DNA of 64,000 nt, taken from NCBI RefSeq assembly GCF_023555375.1, contig NZ_JAJSEE010000003.1, positions 186,001-250,000 on the forward strand, written 5' to 3'. The position numbers and the translations under genes are program-made. Source of the stretch: Guyparkeria hydrothermalis. GTDB lineage: Bacteria; Pseudomonadota; Gammaproteobacteria; Halothiobacillales; Halothiobacillaceae. The notes below the pieces were generated by a model. It was not told where the DNA came from, did no database searches, and saw only the letters and a program-made list of their open reading frames with translations. Positions 44,204 through 52,875 of this stretch are shown here, in pieces. Position 1 is the stretch's first letter, and every line of letters starts with the position of its first letter.

Positions 44204-45328
44204 GTGAGTATGGCAAAGCGCCCTGATTTTTTTCTGCTGCTCGCCGGCCTGGTCGCGGCACTGGCCCTGCCCGCGGGGCACGCATTGGCCGCGTCCCAAT
44301 CGGCCGATGCCGACGCGCCGGTGGTGCTGGTCGCCCCCGTGGCAACCGGCGTGGTCGAACGGGCACCGCTGGTCGGCGAGGTGGCCGCCGAGACCACCGC
44401 CTCGGTCGGCTTTCAGGCCACCGGGCGGATCAGTGAACGCCCGGTGCGCCGGGGCGAGCGCGTCGAGGCTGGTGAGCCGCTGGCCCGACTCGACAACCGT
44501 GATCTGGCCGCGCGGGTCGACTCGGTCGAGGCCGAGCTCGCCCAGGCCGAGTCCGAGGCACGCCTGGCGCGGCAGGAGCTGGCGCGCACCCGTGAGCTGC
44601 GCGAGCGGCAGGTGGCCAGCGAGCAGGCCCTCGACCAGGCCATCTCGCGCGAGCAGGCGGCCCGGGCCCGCGCGGCCAGTACCCGCGCCCGGCTGGTCGA
44701 GGCGCGCAATGCCCTCGATTACGCCACGCTGGCGGCGCCCTTCGCGGGCGTGGTGATCGAGCTGGTCGCCGACGCCGGTGACGTGGTGGCCACCGGCCAG
44801 CCGGCGGTACGGCTGGCGGCCGACGACGGCCGGCTGGTCGAGGTGGATGTGCCCGAGCAGCGGCTCGCCGGTCTGCCCGACACGGCGAGGGCCCATCTCG
44901 AGGGCGATGACGTCGAGCTCGAGGCCACGCTCGACTCGGTGAGCGGCGCGGCCGATCCGGCCAGCCGGACGTTCGCCGCCCGTTATCGCCTGCCCGCGGC
45001 CGACGGACGGCCCTGGTCGCTGGGCCAGACCGCCACGCTGGCGTTCCGGTCCGAGATCTCGCAGCGGCGCGTGCCGGTCGGTGCCGTCTTCGCCCGTGAC
45101 GACGAGGCGCGGGTGTTCCGGGTGGTCGATGGCCGGGTCGAGGCCGCATCCGTGCGCGTGCTGCGCATCGAGGCCGGTTATGCCGTGATCGAGTCCGATT
45201 TGCCGGCGGGCGTACTGGTGGTGATCGCCGGGGTCAATCGCCTTCACGACGGCCAGGCCGTCACGCCGCGCCGCGGCGACGAGGTGGCGGCCGGGGCGGG
45301 GGACGAGGCCGAGGAGACCGCGCCTTGA
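44204..45328 (+). CDS. RND efflux periplasmic adaptor (membrane fusion protein)
   Basis: 374-aa adaptor linking an RND pump to an outer-membrane channel. An N-terminal signal/anchor (FFLLLAGLVAALALPAGHAL) precedes the β-barrel and lipoyl halves (VGFQATGRISERPVRRGERV, EAGEPLARLD), an α-helical hairpin (about residues 100-160, AELAQAESEARLARQELART) and LDYATLAAPFAGVVIELVAD. The start is GTG 44204 with GGAGGA seven bases upstream; an ATG six bases later is possible. It overlaps the pump gene by TTGA. No TolC-like gene is adjacent. Confidence 0.9.
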   Translation: MSMAKRPDFFLLLAGLVAALALPAGHALAASQSADADAPVVLVAPVATGVVERAPLVGEVAAETTASVGFQATGRISERPVRRGERVEAGEPLARLDNRDLAARVDSVEAELAQAESEARLARQELARTRELRERQVASEQALDQAISREQAARARAASTRARLVEARNALDYATLAAPFAGVVIELVADAGDVVATGQPAVRLAADDGRLVEVDVPEQRLAGLPDTARAHLEGDDVELEATLDSVSGAADPASRTFAARYRLPAADGRPWSLGQTATLAFRSEISQRRVPVGAVFARDDEARVFRVVDGRVEAASVRVLRIEAGYAVIESDLPAGVLVVIAGVNRLHDGQAVTPRRGDEVAAGAGDEAEETAP

Positions 45329-48300
45329 GCCAGTCGGTCGTCAGCCGTTTCAATCTCTCCGCGCTGGCGGTCCGCGAGCGGTCGATCACCCTCTACCTGA
45401 TCCTGCTGGTCGCCCTCGCCGGGCTGTATGCCTTCGTCTCGCTGGGGCGGGCAGAGGACCCGGCCTTCACCCTCAAGGTGATGCTCGCCGAAGCGCACTG
45501 GGATGGCGCGACGGCCCGCGAGATGCAGGAGCAGGTGGGCGAGCCGCTGGAGCGCGCGCTCGACAACGTGCCCTACTTCGACTTCGTCGAGACCATTGCC
45601 CGGCCCGGGTCGGTGTATCTGCGCATCAACTTCGAGGAAGCCACCCCGCCCGAGGCGGTCAATGACGTCTTCTACCAGGTGCGCAAGCACCTCTCCGATG
45701 CCGGCCCGCAACTGCCCCCCGGGGTCGCCGGGCCGTTCTTCAACGACGACTTCTCCGACGTCTATTTCACGCTCTACGCCCTGACCGCGCCGGGGGTGGA
45801 TCAGCGCACGCTGGTGGATGCCGCCGAGACGCTGCGGCGCGAGGCGCTCCGGGTCGAGGGCGTCGACAAGGCCCACCTGATCGGCGAGCAGGACGACCGG
45901 GTCGAGATCCGCCTCGACCCGGCCCGCATCCAGTCGATGGGATTGAGCGTCGAGTCGGTCGCGGCGGCCATCGACGGGCAGAACCGCCTGACCGGCCGCG
46001 GCCTGATCGAGACGGACGGCCCGCGACTCTACCTGCGGGTCGGGCCGGGACTGGATGCCGACGGGCCCGAGACCATCGAGCGCATCGCGGCCACCCCGCT
46101 GACCATCGACGGGCGGGTGCTGCGCGTCTCGGACGTGGCCGAGGTCTCGCGTCGATTGGCCGATCCGCCCGCCTTCATGGTCGAGAACAACGGCGAGCGC
46201 GCCCTGATGGTGGGCGTGATCATGGAGGACAACGTCAACGGCCTGGCGCTCGGCGAGCGCCTGTCGGCCTTCGAGGAGCGTGTCGCCGCCGGGCTGCCGG
46301 CCGGCGTGGCACTCGAGAAGGTCACCAACCAGGCCGATGCGATTCGCCTCGCGGTCGATACCTTCCAGATCAAGTTCCTGCTCGCCCTGGGCGTGGTGAT
46401 GCTGGTGGGCTTCCTGGCCCTGGGGTTGCGCGCCGGGCTGGTGGTCGCGCTGGCCGTGCCGCTGACCCTGGCCGTGACCTTCGTGGTGATGCAGGTGACC
46501 GGCAAGAACCTCGATCGGATCACCCTCGGGGCGTTGATCCTGTCGCTGGGCCTGCTGGTGGACGATGCCATCATCGCCATCGAGATGATGCTGGTGAAGC
46601 TCGAGGAGGGCGCCGATCGCATCGCGGCGGCGGGGCATGCCTGGACGGTCACCGCCATGCCGATGCTGGTGGGCACCCTGGTCACCGTGGTCGGCTTCGT
46701 GCCGATCGGCTTTGCCCAGTCGAACGTGGGCGAGTACGCCGGCAATATCTTCTGGATCCTGGGTATCTCGCTGATCGCCTCGTGGTTCGTTGCCGTGGTG
46801 TTCACGCCGTACCTGGGCGTGAAGCTGTTGCCGCGCATCGAGCCGTCGCCGGGCGAGATGTACACCGGGCGGGCCTACCGGGCACTGCGCTGGCTGGTCA
46901 CCGGTTGCGTCGCGCATCGCTGGTGGGTGGTCGGCGGCACCCTGCTGCTGTTCGCCGGCTCGGCGGTACTGATGGGGCAGGGGGTGGCCAAGCAGTTCTT
47001 CCCCAGTTCCGATCGCCCCGAGTTGCTGATCGACATCCAGCTGCCCGAGGGCAGCTCGATCGCCGCGACCCGCGAGGTGGCCGAACGGGTGGCCGCGGCG
47101 ATCGAGGACGACCCGGCGCTCGAATCGCTCTCGACCTATATCGGCCGCGGCGCGCCGCGCTTCTTCCTCGCGCTCAACCCCGAGCTGCCCGATCCCGCCT
47201 TCGCCAAGATCATCGCCGTCACCCACGACGCCGAGGCGCGCGAGGCCCTGAGCGCCCGCCTGGAGACGATGATCAGCGAGGGTGCCTTCCCGGAGGCGCG
47301 CGTGCGCCCGCACCCGCTGCTCTACGGTCCGCCGGTGGTTTGGCCGGTGCAGTTCCGCGTGATGGGGCCGGAGATCGAGGAACTGCTGACGATCGGCGAG
47401 CGGGTGCGCGCCGTGATGGCCGAAAACCCGCACCTGGTCGACCCGCACCTGGAATGGGGGCGGCAGGTGCCCACCCTGTCGCTGTCGCTCGACCCGGCGC
47501 GGCTGGCCGCGCTGGGCCTGACGCCGGTCGGGGTCCAGGAACAGCTGGCCCGGCTGATCAACGGCCAGGTGGCCACCGAGTTGCGCGAGGGTATCCGCGG
47601 CATCGAGGTGCTGGTGCGGGCCGAGCCGGCCGTGGCACGCGACCCGGCCCGGCTCGAGAGCCTGCCGATTCGCCTGGCCGACGGGTCCAGCGTGCCGCTG
47701 GCGCAGCTCGGCGAGATCGAGGTGCAGACCGAACTGCCGGTGTTCAAGCGGCGTAACCAGACCCCGTATCTCAACGTCAACGCCGAGATCCGTGGCGCCC
47801 AGCCGCCGGATGCCACCTTCGCCAGCTGGGACGACCTGGCCGAGCTGCGCGCCGACCTGCCGGCCGGCTACCGCATCGAGATCGGCGGCACCGTCGAGCA
47901 GTCGGGCCGGGCGCAGGACTCGATCAAGGTGGTGATGCCCTTGATGGTGGTGCTGATGCTCACCCTGCTGATGCTCAACATGCGCTCGTTCCCGGGGCTG
48001 TTCATGGTGCTCCTGACCGCCCCGCTGGGCCTGATCGGCGCGGCCGGTGCCCTGGCGCTGTTCAACCAGCCGTTCGGCTTCGTCGCGTTGCTGGGGCTGA
48101 TCGGGCTGGCGGGTATCCTGATGCGCAACACCCTGATCCTGGTCGGGCAGATCGACGAGAACCGTCGCGCCGGCGACGACCGCCACACCGCGGTGATCGA
48201 GGCGACCATCCGGCGGGCCCGGCCCGTGGTGCTGACCGCCCTGGCCGCGGTCCTCGCCTTCGTGCCGCTCACCGCCAGCACCTTCTGGGGGCCGCTGGCG

Positions 48301-48405
48301 GTCACGTTGATCGGCGGGATCGCCGTCGGCACCGTCCTGACCATCGTGTTCCTGCCGGCGATGTACGCGGTCTGGTTCCGGGTCCGGCCGCCGACGGCGG
48401 CCTGA
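45325..48405 (+). CDS. RND-family efflux pump permease
   Basis: 1026-aa inner-membrane proton-driven exporter of the AcrB/HAE type. Twelve helices in two halves with two large periplasmic loops are apparent. The proton-relay pair Asp-Asp is in LGLLVDDAIIAIEMMLVKLE. The second half has FGFVALLGLIGLAGILMRNT and PLTASTFWGPLAVTLIGGIA. The only suitable start is TTG 45325, overlapping the adaptor stop and preceded by GAGGAG. The substrate cannot be assigned; it resembles the smaller, divergent HAE branch rather than CzcA metal pumps, since the metal-binding residues of CzcA are not obvious. Confidence 0.92.
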   Translation: MSQSVVSRFNLSALAVRERSITLYLILLVALAGLYAFVSLGRAEDPAFTLKVMLAEAHWDGATAREMQEQVGEPLERALDNVPYFDFVETIARPGSVYLRINFEEATPPEAVNDVFYQVRKHLSDAGPQLPPGVAGPFFNDDFSDVYFTLYALTAPGVDQRTLVDAAETLRREALRVEGVDKAHLIGEQDDRVEIRLDPARIQSMGLSVESVAAAIDGQNRLTGRGLIETDGPRLYLRVGPGLDADGPETIERIAATPLTIDGRVLRVSDVAEVSRRLADPPAFMVENNGERALMVGVIMEDNVNGLALGERLSAFEERVAAGLPAGVALEKVTNQADAIRLAVDTFQIKFLLALGVVMLVGFLALGLRAGLVVALAVPLTLAVTFVVMQVTGKNLDRITLGALILSLGLLVDDAIIAIEMMLVKLEEGADRIAAAGHAWTVTAMPMLVGTLVTVVGFVPIGFAQSNVGEYAGNIFWILGISLIASWFVAVVFTPYLGVKLLPRIEPSPGEMYTGRAYRALRWLVTGCVAHRWWVVGGTLLLFAGSAVLMGQGVAKQFFPSSDRPELLIDIQLPEGSSIAATREVAERVAAAIEDDPALESLSTYIGRGAPRFFLALNPELPDPAFAKIIAVTHDAEAREALSARLETMISEGAFPEARVRPHPLLYGPPVVWPVQFRVMGPEIEELLTIGERVRAVMAENPHLVDPHLEWGRQVPTLSLSLDPARLAALGLTPVGVQEQLARLINGQVATELREGIRGIEVLVRAEPAVARDPARLESLPIRLADGSSVPLAQLGEIEVQTELPVFKRRNQTPYLNVNAEIRGAQPPDATFASWDDLAELRADLPAGYRIEIGGTVEQSGRAQDSIKVVMPLMVVLMLTLLMLNMRSFPGLFMVLLTAPLGLIGAAGALALFNQPFGFVALLGLIGLAGILMRNTLILVGQIDENRRAGDDRHTAVIEATIRRARPVVLTALAAVLAFVPLTASTFWGPLAVTLIGGIAVGTVLTIVFLPAMYAVWFRVRPPTAA

Positions 48406-48424
48406 TGGCCGCCGCCTTAGGCGG

Positions 48425-48469
48425 AGAAGTCAGAGGTCAGAAGGAAGAAGTCAGAAGGAAGACATCAGT
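48425..48469. repeat. Degenerate GAAGTCAGA-type tandem repeat upstream of pstS
   Basis: About five imperfect copies of a GAAGTCAGA/GAAGGAAGA unit. An 18-bp stretch (48438-48455, CAGAAGGAAGAAGTCAGA) is repeated exactly and in the same orientation after pstB (53707-53724). The intergenic part after it (48500-48535) also has a short CTCTCAC triplication. Confidence 0.75.
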
Positions 48470-48566
48470 GAAAAGACGTGATGGCGAGCCTGACGGCGTC
48501 ACCATCCCGCTCTCACCTCTCACCTCTCACCAGTCTCTGTTTCGCTGTCACCGAACCGTTGTCACA

Positions 48567-48584
48567 CTTTCATCTTGCTGTCAC
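48567..48584 (+). promoter_or_regulatory. Pho box (PhoB-binding site) upstream of pstS
   Basis: CTTTCAT-CTTG-CTGTCAC: two 7-bp direct repeats separated by 4 bp, exactly the 18-bp PhoB layout. A further CTGTCAC lies at 48545-48551, in the same 11-bp register. The site ends 64 bp before the pstS ATG and predicts induction by phosphate starvation. Confidence 0.8.
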
Positions 48585-48648
48585 AAACGATCCTCAGACT
48601 CCACTTCCTCAATCGCGTTGTGTTGAAACCAACTGAGGTATTTCCCGT

Positions 48649-49665
48649 ATGAAACCGTTTGCCGTAACCAGCATTGGCCTGGCCGCCGTCATGGCCGCCT
48701 CCATCAGCACGGCCCACGCCCGTGACCAGATCCGCATCGTCGGTTCGTCCACCGTCTTCCCGTTCGCCAGCTACGTCGCTGAAGAGCTGGGCGCGACCAC
48801 CGACTGGCCGACCCCGGTCATCGAGTCCACCGGTTCCGGCGGCGGCATGAAGCTGTTCTGCGAAGGCAACGGCCTGGACACCCCGGACATCACCAATGCC
48901 TCGCGTCGGATGAAGCCGTCCGAGTTCGAGCGCTGCCAGGAAAACGGCGTCACCGACATCACCGAGGCCATGATCGGCTACGACGGCATCGCCTTCGCCC
49001 AGAGCAACACCAACGACAAGGTCAGCCTGAGCCGCGAGCAGATCGCCATGGCGCTGCTCGAGCAGGTGCCGGTCGACGGCAAGCTGGTCGAGAACCCGTA
49101 CAAGAAGTGGAGCGACATCGACTCCTCGCTGCCGGATCGCGAGATCCGCGTCTACGGCCCGCCGACCACGTCCGGCACCCGTGACGCCTTCGAGGAGCTG
49201 GTACTCGAGGCCGTGACCGAAGAGATGGAAGCCTACGGCAACGAAGGCTACGCCAACCTGCGCAAGGACGGTGCCTACATCGACGCCGGCGAGAACGACA
49301 ACCTGATCGTTCAGAAGCTCGAGAACGACACCGACGCCTTCGGCATCTTCGGTTACTCCTTCCTCGAGGAAAACAGCGACAAGCTGGTCGGCTCGAACAT
49401 CGACGGCGTTGCGCCGGAGCCGGAAGCCATCGGTTCGGGTGAGTACCCGGTCTCCCGTTCGCTGTTCTTCTACATCAAGAACAGCCACGCCGACGACGTC
49501 CCGGCCATGGCCGACTACGTCGACCTGTTCATGAGCGACAAGATGCTCAGCGACCTGGGTTACCTCAAGGGCATCGGCCTGATCCCGCTGCCGCAGGCAG
49601 AGCTCGAGGAACTGCAGACGTCGGTTGCCGAGCGCAAGAAGCTTCAGCTGTCCGATCTCAAGTAA
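48649..49665 (+). CDS. pstS: Phosphate ABC transporter substrate-binding protein PstS
   Basis: 338-aa periplasmic phosphate receptor. Signal peptide (VTSIGLAAVMAASISTAHA), then IRIVGSSTVFPFASYVAEEL, STGSGGGMKLFCEGNG, TNASRRMKPSEFERC and YGPPTTSGTRDAFEELVLEA, the binding-site loops of PstS. Codon use is strongly biased, as expected for high expression. Preceded by a Pho box, followed by a terminator hairpin and a large structured repeat before pstC. Confidence 0.95.
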   Translation: MKPFAVTSIGLAAVMAASISTAHARDQIRIVGSSTVFPFASYVAEELGATTDWPTPVIESTGSGGGMKLFCEGNGLDTPDITNASRRMKPSEFERCQENGVTDITEAMIGYDGIAFAQSNTNDKVSLSREQIAMALLEQVPVDGKLVENPYKKWSDIDSSLPDREIRVYGPPTTSGTRDAFEELVLEAVTEEMEAYGNEGYANLRKDGAYIDAGENDNLIVQKLENDTDAFGIFGYSFLEENSDKLVGSNIDGVAPEPEAIGSGEYPVSRSLFFYIKNSHADDVPAMADYVDLFMSDKMLSDLGYLKGIGLIPLPQAELEELQTSVAERKKLQLSDLK

Positions 49666-49715
49666 GCGAAGGATGCGCCCCAGGGACGGGGCAGGGACGC
49701 CCTCCCAGGGATGGG

Positions 49716-49745
49716 GAAAGCCGGCAGGTCAATCTGCCGGCTTTC
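49716..49745 (+). terminator. Hairpin after pstS (terminator or attenuator)
   Basis: Perfect 12-bp stem (GAAAGCCGGCAG / CTGCCGGCTTTC) with a 6-nt loop, followed by TCTTG. The T run is poor, so partial termination between pstS and pstC is likely, which would favour PstS over the membrane subunits. Confidence 0.75.
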
Positions 49746-49749
49746 TCTT

Positions 49750-50016
49750 GGGAAACGCTGCACGATTCGATGGCACCTCTGGCTTGCGGGTTTGTTCGCA
49801 ATCAAGGCGCCGCGCCGAAGGCGGGCTTGTTGCCCGGCGAGGGGCTCCAACGCCGAGTGCGGGCAAACCCGCAAGCCCCTTCGGGCGGGCCGCCAAGGGC
49901 CCATTTTCGGTGTTGCAGCCCTTGTGAATGGCCACAGCCATTCGCGGCGGACTGCGCCTTGCAACTGGGCCCTTGGCGGTCCCGCAGAGGCGCTATCGAA
50001 TCGTGCAGCGTTTCCC
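49750..50016. repeat. Large three-way-junction palindromic element E1 between pstS and pstC
   Basis: 267-bp element. Outer arms 49750-49771 and 49995-50016 pair perfectly over 22 bp, and pairing continues to about 32 bp with one mismatch and one G-U. Inside are two arms: a perfect 14-bp stem (49781-49794 / 49864-49877) and another perfect 14-bp stem (49890-49903 / 49966-49979). The second encloses GTTGCA / TGCAAC and a small hairpin (49926-49932 / 49937-49943). The two arms contain the same core (GTTGCAGCCCTTG ... GCGGCGG ... CGCCTTGCAAC) in opposite orientations. A second member lies at 52617-52824. No gene is present between pstS and pstC apart from this element and the preceding hairpin. 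Confidence 0.85.
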
Positions 50017-50164
50017 TTGTCGCAAGCGTTTGGCCTTTCGATGACCGAATGCTTGCAACAGGAGCCAGGTTCTCAATAATGGGCCGCCTACATACGACCG
50101 CCTGAGCCGACGATCGACCGGATGCCCGGGATCATCGGCCACCGACAAGACGGAACACGCTGTC

Positions 50165-51424
50165 ATGCAGACCGACCAGATACTGATGACGTTCTTCGCC
50201 GGGGTGCTATTCCTCGGGGTGCTGGGGTTCTTCCTCGGTCGCTCCAAGGCCGCCCGGGTTCGCGCCGGCGGGGCGCACATGCATTCCCAGCCGGATCAGT
50301 ACGCCTGGTTCACCGTGTTGAGCGCGGCCGGCCCGGCGGTGGTCGTCGCGATGCTCGCGGCCATCGTGCTGGGCGTGTTCGAAAGCGCCTTCCCCGGCTG
50401 GCTGGCCGTGGTCGGCGCGCTGGGCCTGGGCGCCTTCGGGTTGTTCGTCGGCCTCAACCGGGTCCGCCCGGAGCTCCGCGCCCGTGACTCGCTCGAGCGG
50501 GCGGTCAAGTGGGTGCTGATCGGCGCGGCGTCGATCTCGATCCTCGCGACCTTCGGCATCCTGTTCTCCATCCTGTTCGAGGCGATCCGCTTCTTCCAGA
50601 TGGAAAGCTTCTGGTACTTCATTACCGGCACCAACTGGGCGCCGGGCGACGCCTTCCTCGAAGGCGCCGGACGGGCCGAGGCCTCGGAAGGCCCGTCGGG
50701 CAACTTCGGCGCCCTGCCGCTGTTCGCCGGCACGTTCATGATCACCGCCATCGCCATGCTGGTGGCCGTGCCCATCGGGGTCTCGGCGGCGATCTACATG
50801 TCCGAGTACGCGCCGTCCAAGGTGCGCGACGTCGCCAAGCCGGTGCTCGAGGTCCTCGCCGGCATCCCGACCGTCGTCTACGGCTTCTTCGCCGCGATCA
50901 CGGTCGCCCCGCTGATCGTCTCGGCCGCTGACTCGGTCGGGCTGGAGGCCTCGTTCAACAACGCGCTGGCGCCCGGGATCGTCATGGGCATCATGATCAT
51001 CCCGTTCATCTCCTCGCTGTCCGACGACGTGATCAGCTCGGTGCCCACGGCCATGCGCCAGGGCTCGCTGGCATTGGGCACCACCCGCAACGAGACCATT
51101 CGCCACGTGGTGCTGCCCGCCGCGCTGCCGGGCATCGTCTCGGCAACGCTGCTGGGTGTCTCGCGCGCGCTGGGCGAGACCATGATCGTGGTCATGGCCG
51201 CGGGCATGCGCCCCAACCTCACGGCCAATCCGCTCGAGGACATGACCACGGTGACCGTGAGCATCGTCTCGGCGCTGACCGGCGACAACGAGTTCGAGTC
51301 CGCGGCCACGCTCTCGGCCTTTGCCCTCGGCCTGATGCTGTTCGTGGTCACCCTGGCGCTCAATTTCGTCTCGGTCGTGATGATCCGCCGCTTCCGCGAG
51401 AAGTACGCGGTCAACAACCTGTAA
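50165..51424 (+). CDS. pstC: Phosphate ABC transporter permease PstC
   Basis: 419-aa inner-membrane permease, with an N-terminal extension of two to three helices relative to E. coli PstC. The core has AIYMSEYAPSKVRDVAKPVL, EVLAGIPTVVYGFFAAI, the coupling loop REGSLALGTT-like segment (MRQGSLALGTTRNETIRHVV) and SRALGETMIVVMAAG, all typical of PstC. pstA follows 25 bp downstream. Confidence 0.94.
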   Translation: MQTDQILMTFFAGVLFLGVLGFFLGRSKAARVRAGGAHMHSQPDQYAWFTVLSAAGPAVVVAMLAAIVLGVFESAFPGWLAVVGALGLGAFGLFVGLNRVRPELRARDSLERAVKWVLIGAASISILATFGILFSILFEAIRFFQMESFWYFITGTNWAPGDAFLEGAGRAEASEGPSGNFGALPLFAGTFMITAIAMLVAVPIGVSAAIYMSEYAPSKVRDVAKPVLEVLAGIPTVVYGFFAAITVAPLIVSAADSVGLEASFNNALAPGIVMGIMIIPFISSLSDDVISSVPTAMRQGSLALGTTRNETIRHVVLPAALPGIVSATLLGVSRALGETMIVVMAAGMRPNLTANPLEDMTTVTVSIVSALTGDNEFESAATLSAFALGLMLFVVTLALNFVSVVMIRRFREKYAVNNL

Positions 51425-51449
51425 TTCGATTCACCGGAAAGGTCCCGTC

Positions 51450-52616
51450 ATGGCCCAGTCCCTCGACGACATCTCCCGCCAGCTGAAGAAGCGCCATCGC
51501 AAGTCCGCCCGGATGAAATGGCTGTCGATGTCGGCGCTGATCGCCGCCGGTATCTTCCTGCTGTTCTTCCTCGCCGACATGCTGATCAAGGGCATGCCGG
51601 CCTTCCAGCAGGCCTATATCCAGGTGGAGGTCGACTACAACGAGCGGGCCGCCGAACTGCCGCTGGCGGCGGTCGAGGCGGACTACCGCGAGCTGGTCAG
51701 TCGCGGTTACCTGCGCCTGATCCCCGGGCGCATGGCGGAAGACGACTCGCTGCTGGGTACCACGCAGACCGAGTGGGTGCTGGCCGACGACGCGGTCGAC
51801 CAGTACCTCAAGGGAGGCAAGGCGCGCCTCAAGGACAAGCAGGTTGCCGTGATCGACCGGATGGTCGAGGAAGGACGCGCCGAGCTGCGTTTCAACACCG
51901 GCTTTTTCACCAATGGCGACTCCAAGCTCCCGGAGATGGCGGGCCTGGCCTCGGCGGCGATCGGCTCGGTGCTGGTGCTGATCGTGACCCTGGCCTTCGC
52001 CTTCCCGGTGGGGGTGATGACGGCGGTCTACCTCGAGGAATTCGCGCCGGACAATCGGTTCACGCGCTTTCTCGAGATCAACATCAATAACCTCGCCGCG
52101 ATCCCCTCGATCCTGTTCGGTCTGCTGGGTCTGGCGATCTTCATCAACTTCTTCGGCGCGCCGCGCTCCTCGGCCTTGGCCGGTGGCCTGACGCTGGGCC
52201 TGATGACCCTGCCGATCATCATCATTACCTCGCGCGCGGCGCTTCGGGCCGTGCCCGACTCGATCCGTCAGGCGGCCTACGGCGTGGGCGCGACCCGCTG
52301 GCAGACGGTGCGCGACCACGTCCTGCCGCTGTCGATGCCCGGGATTCTCACCGGTTCGATCATCGGCCTGGCCCAGGCGCTGGGCGAGACCGCGCCGCTG
52401 ATCATCATTGGCATGATCGCCTACATCCCGGATGCCCCGGGCAGCTTTACCCAGGCGGCCACCGTGCTGCCGGCGCAGATCTTCACTTGGGCCGGGATGC
52501 CCGAGTCGGCCTACGTCGAGCGCACCGCCGCCGGCATCCTCGTGCTGCTGTCGGTGCTGATCACGCTCAACGCCACCGCGGTCTATCTGCGCAAGAAGTT
52601 CGAGCACCGCTGGTGA
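51450..52616 (+). CDS. pstA: Phosphate ABC transporter permease PstA
   Basis: 388-aa inner-membrane permease. One N-terminal helix (SALIAAGIFLLFFLADMLIK) is followed by a ~120-residue periplasmic insert (DUF3333-like; YNERAAELPLAAVEADYREL), then the permease core: VYLEEFAPDNRFTRFLEINI, NNLAAIPSILFGLLGLAIF, RQAAYGVGATRWQTVRDHVL and AQALGETAPLIIIGMIA. The long form with the insert is common in Pseudomonas-like pst operons. A repeat element separates it from pstB. Confidence 0.94.
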   Translation: MAQSLDDISRQLKKRHRKSARMKWLSMSALIAAGIFLLFFLADMLIKGMPAFQQAYIQVEVDYNERAAELPLAAVEADYRELVSRGYLRLIPGRMAEDDSLLGTTQTEWVLADDAVDQYLKGGKARLKDKQVAVIDRMVEEGRAELRFNTGFFTNGDSKLPEMAGLASAAIGSVLVLIVTLAFAFPVGVMTAVYLEEFAPDNRFTRFLEININNLAAIPSILFGLLGLAIFINFFGAPRSSALAGGLTLGLMTLPIIIITSRAALRAVPDSIRQAAYGVGATRWQTVRDHVLPLSMPGILTGSIIGLAQALGETAPLIIIGMIAYIPDAPGSFTQAATVLPAQIFTWAGMPESAYVERTAAGILVLLSVLITLNATAVYLRKKFEHRW

Positions 52617-52824
52617 TGGAGCCTCTGTACGAGTCCGATATCGCTCTGGGCTGGCGAAACGGTTATCAGGCGAGCCGGCCAGCCCCCTGCGGGCGCACCC
52701 TGAGCCAGGCATCTGCTGTGTTGCCGCCCTTGGAAAGGGAGCAACCCTTCCGCGGCGGGCGGTCGCCTTGCAGCTGCCAGGCTCAGGGCGCGCAGAACGT
52801 CATCGGACTCGCACAGAGGCTCCT
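52617..52824. repeat. Palindromic element E2 between pstA and pstB, related to E1
   Basis: 208-bp element directly after the pstA stop. Outer arms 52618-52639 and 52802-52823 pair at 21 of 22 positions. Inside are a 7-bp hairpin (52649-52655 / 52678-52684) and a longer arm (52698-52706 / 52780-52788, extended by GCGC/GCGC). The latter encloses the core shared with E1 (GTGTTGCCGCCCTTGG ... CGCGGCGG ... CGCCTTGCAGCTG) and a small hairpin (52732-52739 / 52745-52751). The outer arms resemble those of E1 but differ at several places, with the partner strand changed to keep pairing. Confidence 0.82.
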
Positions 52825-52875
52825 CCGGCCTAACCACTTTTTCCCACACGTCAACCAACGACAGGTACGGCGAGC

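Noticed and set aside
45244-48186. A ~980-codon open frame on the minus strand opposite the RND pump
   Set aside because: It mirrors the pump gene codon for codon, is His/Gln/Arg-rich with no recognisable domain, and arises from the high GC at third positions.
49750-52824. E1/E2 as integron attC sites or CRISPR repeats
   Set aside because: No GTTRRRY-type R boxes, no integrase and no regular spacer structure; the long arms and inverted core copies differ from both.
52617-52824. E2 as an ordinary intrinsic terminator
   Set aside because: The arms are long and multi-branched, no T run follows, and pstB downstream needs read-through.
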